This document shows, one piece after another, positions 5,656-7,330 of a DNA stretch of 7,330 bases (position 1 is the stretch's first letter; the number at the start of each line of letters is the position of its first letter). Where the stretch lies: NCBI GenBank assembly GCA_900553145.1, contig USCL01000197.1:1-7330 (forward strand), in the 5' to 3' direction. The notes below the pieces were generated by a model that saw only the letters and a program-made list of their open reading frames with translations, was not told where the DNA came from and made no database searches. The stretch comes from an uncultured Desulfovibrio sp. GTDB lineage: Bacteria > Desulfobacterota > Desulfovibrionia > Desulfovibrionales > Desulfovibrionaceae. Position numbers and translations under genes: made by a program.

Positions 5656-6261
5656 ATGAGCAAGCGTATTCGTATTTATATGACGGGTGTGGGCGGTCAG
5701 GGAACGCTTACCGCAACCACGCTGCTGGCGCGTGTGGCCGTGGCGCAGGGCGTCGATGTGGTCGCCGGGGAAATCCACGGCATGGCGCAGCGCGGCGGCG
5801 TGGTGGAATCCACCATCCTGCTCGGCGGCTGGAAAAGCCCCAAGCTCGGGTTCGGCGAGGCCGACATCGTGCTCGGGTTTGAACCGTTGGAAACGCTGCG
5901 CGGCCTGCGCTACCTGAAGCAGGGCGGCGTGGTGTTTTCCAGCACCGACGTCATCCCGCCGCTGTCCGTTTCCGCCGGGCGCGAAGTCGCCCCGGGGCTG
6001 GACGCCGTGGAACAGGCCGTGCGCGATCGCGCGTCCGCCGCTTGGTTCCTCCCTTGCCGCAGCATGGGCATCGAGCTCGGTTCCGCCCAGTGCGGCAACA
6101 ATATCCTGCTCGGCGCGCTGTGCGCTTCCGGCCTCCTTCCCTTCGGGTTTGAAGCGCTGGAAGAAGGCATCCGTATGTTCATGCCCGCCAAGCTGGTTGA
6201 CGTAAACCTCAAGGCCGCTGAGCGCGGGCGCGAAATCCTCGCCTCCACGCGGCTGTTCTAG
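5656..6261 (+). CDS. iorB: Indolepyruvate:ferredoxin oxidoreductase, beta subunit
   Basis: IorB is the gamma-type domain of the 2-oxoacid:ferredoxin oxidoreductase superfamily; it pairs with IorA and is thought to help bind CoA and shape the active site. The 201-residue protein matches the family length. It opens with MTGVGGQGTLTATTLLARVA (9-28), bearing the GxGGQG turn (11-16), then EIHGMAQRGGVVES (39-52), a highly conserved block of the family, and CGNNILLGAL (146-155). The ATG at 5656 lies 2 bp past the iorA stop, with GCGGAG in the iorA end as ribosome site, so co-translation is expected. The same frame is open upstream to 5590, but that extension overlaps the IorA C-terminus and looks unlike the family. 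No defect seen. Confidence 0.95.
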   Translation: MSKRIRIYMTGVGGQGTLTATTLLARVAVAQGVDVVAGEIHGMAQRGGVVESTILLGGWKSPKLGFGEADIVLGFEPLETLRGLRYLKQGGVVFSSTDVIPPLSVSAGREVAPGLDAVEQAVRDRASAAWFLPCRSMGIELGSAQCGNNILLGALCASGLLPFGFEALEEGIRMFMPAKLVDVNLKAAERGREILASTRLF

Positions 6262-6271
6262 CCGTTTACAA

Positions 6272-6329
6272 GGAAGGGGGCCGGGAGCTCTCCGGCGCCA
6301 AGGGGGCGTCCAGCCCCCTTGCCCCTTCC
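6272..6329. terminator. GC-rich branched stem-loop after iorB
   Basis: An outer stem, GGAAGGGG (6272-6279) with CCCCTTCC (6322-6329), encloses a perfect 9-bp hairpin CAAGGGGGC (6299-6307) / GCCCCCTTG (6313-6321) with loop GTCCA, stacked directly on the outer stem. A smaller stem, CCGG (6281-6284) with CCGG (6292-6295), fills the rest, giving a three-way-junction-like fold. It begins 10 bases after the iorB stop, where a terminator or 3'-end stabiliser belongs, but no U-tract follows. I recall similar CAAGGGGGC-type hairpins as common intergenic elements in Desulfovibrio genomes, so it may be one copy of a dispersed repeat; this could not be checked here. Confidence 0.55.
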
Positions 6330-6369
6330 GGGATATGAGCGGCACTGGCGCGGACGATTCTCCCAGATT

Positions 6370-6406
6370 CCTTTTGCACGGAAAAGGGTCGGGCCGCCCC
6401 GTTTTT
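6370..6406 (+). other. Weak hairpin and T-run between iorB and the regulator
   Basis: CCTTTT (6370-6375) and AAAAGG (6382-6387) form a 6-bp stem with a 6-base loop. It is followed by the G/C-rich GGGCCGCCCCG and five T residues (6402-6406). The second part could be a short, poor terminator stem. The remainder of 6330-6436 shows no convincing promoter of sigma-70 or sigma-54 type. Confidence 0.25.
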
Positions 6407-6436
6407 CCCCGCATTGATGCGCCCCCATACCGTAAC

Positions 6437-6473
6437 AGGGACTTGAGAAACGTTTCTCGGCCGATCCCTTTTT
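6437..6473 (+). promoter_or_regulatory. 14-bp palindrome within a terminator-like hairpin before the regulator gene
   Basis: GAGAAACGTTTCTC (6445-6458) is a perfect 14-bp palindrome. It is framed by AGGGA (6437-6441) and TCCCT (6465-6469), which can pair, and then by T residues through 6473. The whole can be read two ways: as an intrinsic terminator with an internal loop, or as an operator; the core GAAACGTTTC has the central-CG symmetry typical of LacI/GalR-family operators. It ends 7 bases before the start codon at 6481, so either activity would bear directly on expression of the regulator. Confidence 0.5.
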
Positions 6474-6480
6474 GATTCGT

Positions 6481-7330
6481 ATGTCTGAACAGCAGCTTGC
6501 CGATCTGATGAATCCCGTCCCGTACATGGAAACCCTGCAACGCATCGCCGCCGGAATGGGGCCGCAGCGGGGGTTCCAGTCTTCGCTCAAATCACTGCTC
6601 GCGCTCCTCACCGAGCGGCATGGTTTTCTGCGCCCTCACCTCGTCATCTTCGACCCGGAAACACGGACATTGCGTCTGTGCGTGGCCGACGGCGCGCCCC
6701 GGAACAGTGAAATCGTGTATGAGCCCGGCATGGGCGTTACCGGTCAGGTCTTCGTCACGGGCAAGCCCGTCATTGTCGAATGCCTCAAGGGGCATCCCGT
6801 TTTCCTGAGCAAATTTTTTGTGCGTACCGATGAGGAGCTTTCCTCTCTGGCCTTCCTCAGCGTGCCGGTGCTGGCCCCGCAGATGAGCTGGGAGCCGGGC
6901 CGCGAGCAGGCGCGCAAGGTCATCGGCGTGTTGAGCGTGGACACGCCGAAAGCGTCGCGCGAGGTGCTGGAACGGCATCGCTGTTTCCTTGAGGTCGTTG
7001 CTGGGATGATCGCGGCGCAGGCCACGTATTTGCAGGATGACATGGCCCGGCAGCAGCGGCTTGCCGAGCGGCGGGGCGACAGGCCGCATGTGGCCGGGGA
7101 TTTGGACGGCGGCATCCTCGCCGTGTCCGAGGGCATGTGCGAGGCTTTGAAACAGGCCAGCTATGCCGGGCATGGGCGCGGCCCGGTCCTGCTCCGGGGT
7201 GAACAGGGTACGGGAAAAGCCAGGGTGGCGGCGTTCATCCATACGGCGAGCGTGCGCAACGAATTGCCGCTGGTGCGTTTCTACGCCTCGCGCCTCCGGG
7301 CGTCGGGGGCGGACGGGTTGACCGAGGAGC
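6481..7330 (+). CDS. NifA-type GAF/AAA+ regulator (sigma-54 activator-like), 3' end outside window
   Basis: The frame stays open from ATG 6481 to the window end, giving 283 residues of an incomplete protein. Residues of about 33-183 resemble a GAF sensor domain of NifA-like regulators, with YEPGMGVTGQVFVTGKPVIV (80-99) and IGVLSVDTP (148-156). After a linker, the start of an AAA+ domain appears: GILAVSEGM (211-219) and the Walker A loop GEQGTGKA (240-247). Sigma-54 activators normally have GESGTGKE and then a PFVxxNCA block; here the loop ends in A247 and the next block reads LPLVRFYAS, so the ATPase domain is divergent. No Shine-Dalgarno sequence precedes the ATG; a TTG at 6472 or ATGs at 6508 and 6526 have none either. 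The GAFTGA loop and the DNA-binding domain lie outside the window, so true sigma-54 activation is not shown. Confidence 0.82.
   Translation, partial: MSEQQLADLMNPVPYMETLQRIAAGMGPQRGFQSSLKSLLALLTERHGFLRPHLVIFDPETRTLRLCVADGAPRNSEIVYEPGMGVTGQVFVTGKPVIVECLKGHPVFLSKFFVRTDEELSSLAFLSVPVLAPQMSWEPGREQARKVIGVLSVDTPKASREVLERHRCFLEVVAGMIAAQATYLQDDMARQQRLAERRGDRPHVAGDLDGGILAVSEGMCEALKQASYAGHGRGPVLLRGEQGTGKARVAAFIHTASVRNELPLVRFYASRLRASGADGLTEE

Noticed and set aside
5233..6540. 435-codon open frame on the minus strand across the iorA end, iorB and the following gap
   Set aside because: It crosses two well-supported genes and a folded intergenic element, and the translation has no domain. It is a composition artefact.

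Overview
The window looks like a piece of a GC-rich bacterial chromosome, most plausibly a sulfate-reducing relative of Desulfovibrio (Desulfobacterota). That assignment is an inference from the gene set: a two-subunit indolepyruvate:ferredoxin oxidoreductase typical of anaerobes, a NifA-type GAF/AAA+ regulator beside it, GC-rich codon use, and short GC-rich stem-loops between genes. No rRNA, tRNA, CRISPR array, transposase or phage gene was seen.

Layout. Positions 1-703 form an AT-rich stretch with no convincing gene. It is packed with dyads: a nested inverted repeat at 221-296, a Fur-like box at 372-390, an 8-bp dyad at 390-409, a 6-bp dyad at 493-515, and three mutually complementary heptamers between 534 and 647. 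The hexamer GCAATA/TATTGC recurs seven times between 354 and 688. A clear intrinsic terminator (704-731) then closes a leftward two-gene unit, proA (gamma-glutamyl phosphate reductase, proline synthesis) followed 1 bp later by nadD (nicotinate-nucleotide adenylyltransferase, NAD synthesis).

A 230-bp divergent region (2707-2936) carries a candidate leftward promoter for proA and a good rightward sigma-70-type promoter. The rightward side encodes a single-pass membrane protein with a TPR-like periplasmic part (2937-3623), then a 176-bp gap with two strong hairpins. Next come iorA and iorB (3800-6261), separated by 2 bp. A folded GC-rich element follows iorB, and after a further spacer a sigma-54-activator-like regulator begins at 6481 and runs off the window end.

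How the genes work together. IorA and IorB should form one cytoplasmic enzyme that oxidatively decarboxylates aryl-pyruvates (indolepyruvate, phenylpyruvate, hydroxyphenylpyruvate) to aryl-acetyl-CoA and reduces ferredoxin. The same enzyme can work in reverse in some anaerobes. The downstream regulator could control ior genes, but only position suggests it. ProA and NadD are housekeeping enzymes with no direct pathway link.

The most notable points are: the C-terminal ferredoxin domain of IorA keeps exactly the four cysteines for one [4Fe-4S] cluster and has lost the set for the other; the 0.7-kb AT-rich regulatory-looking region; and a 14-bp palindrome inside a terminator-like hairpin that ends 7 bp before the regulator's start codon.
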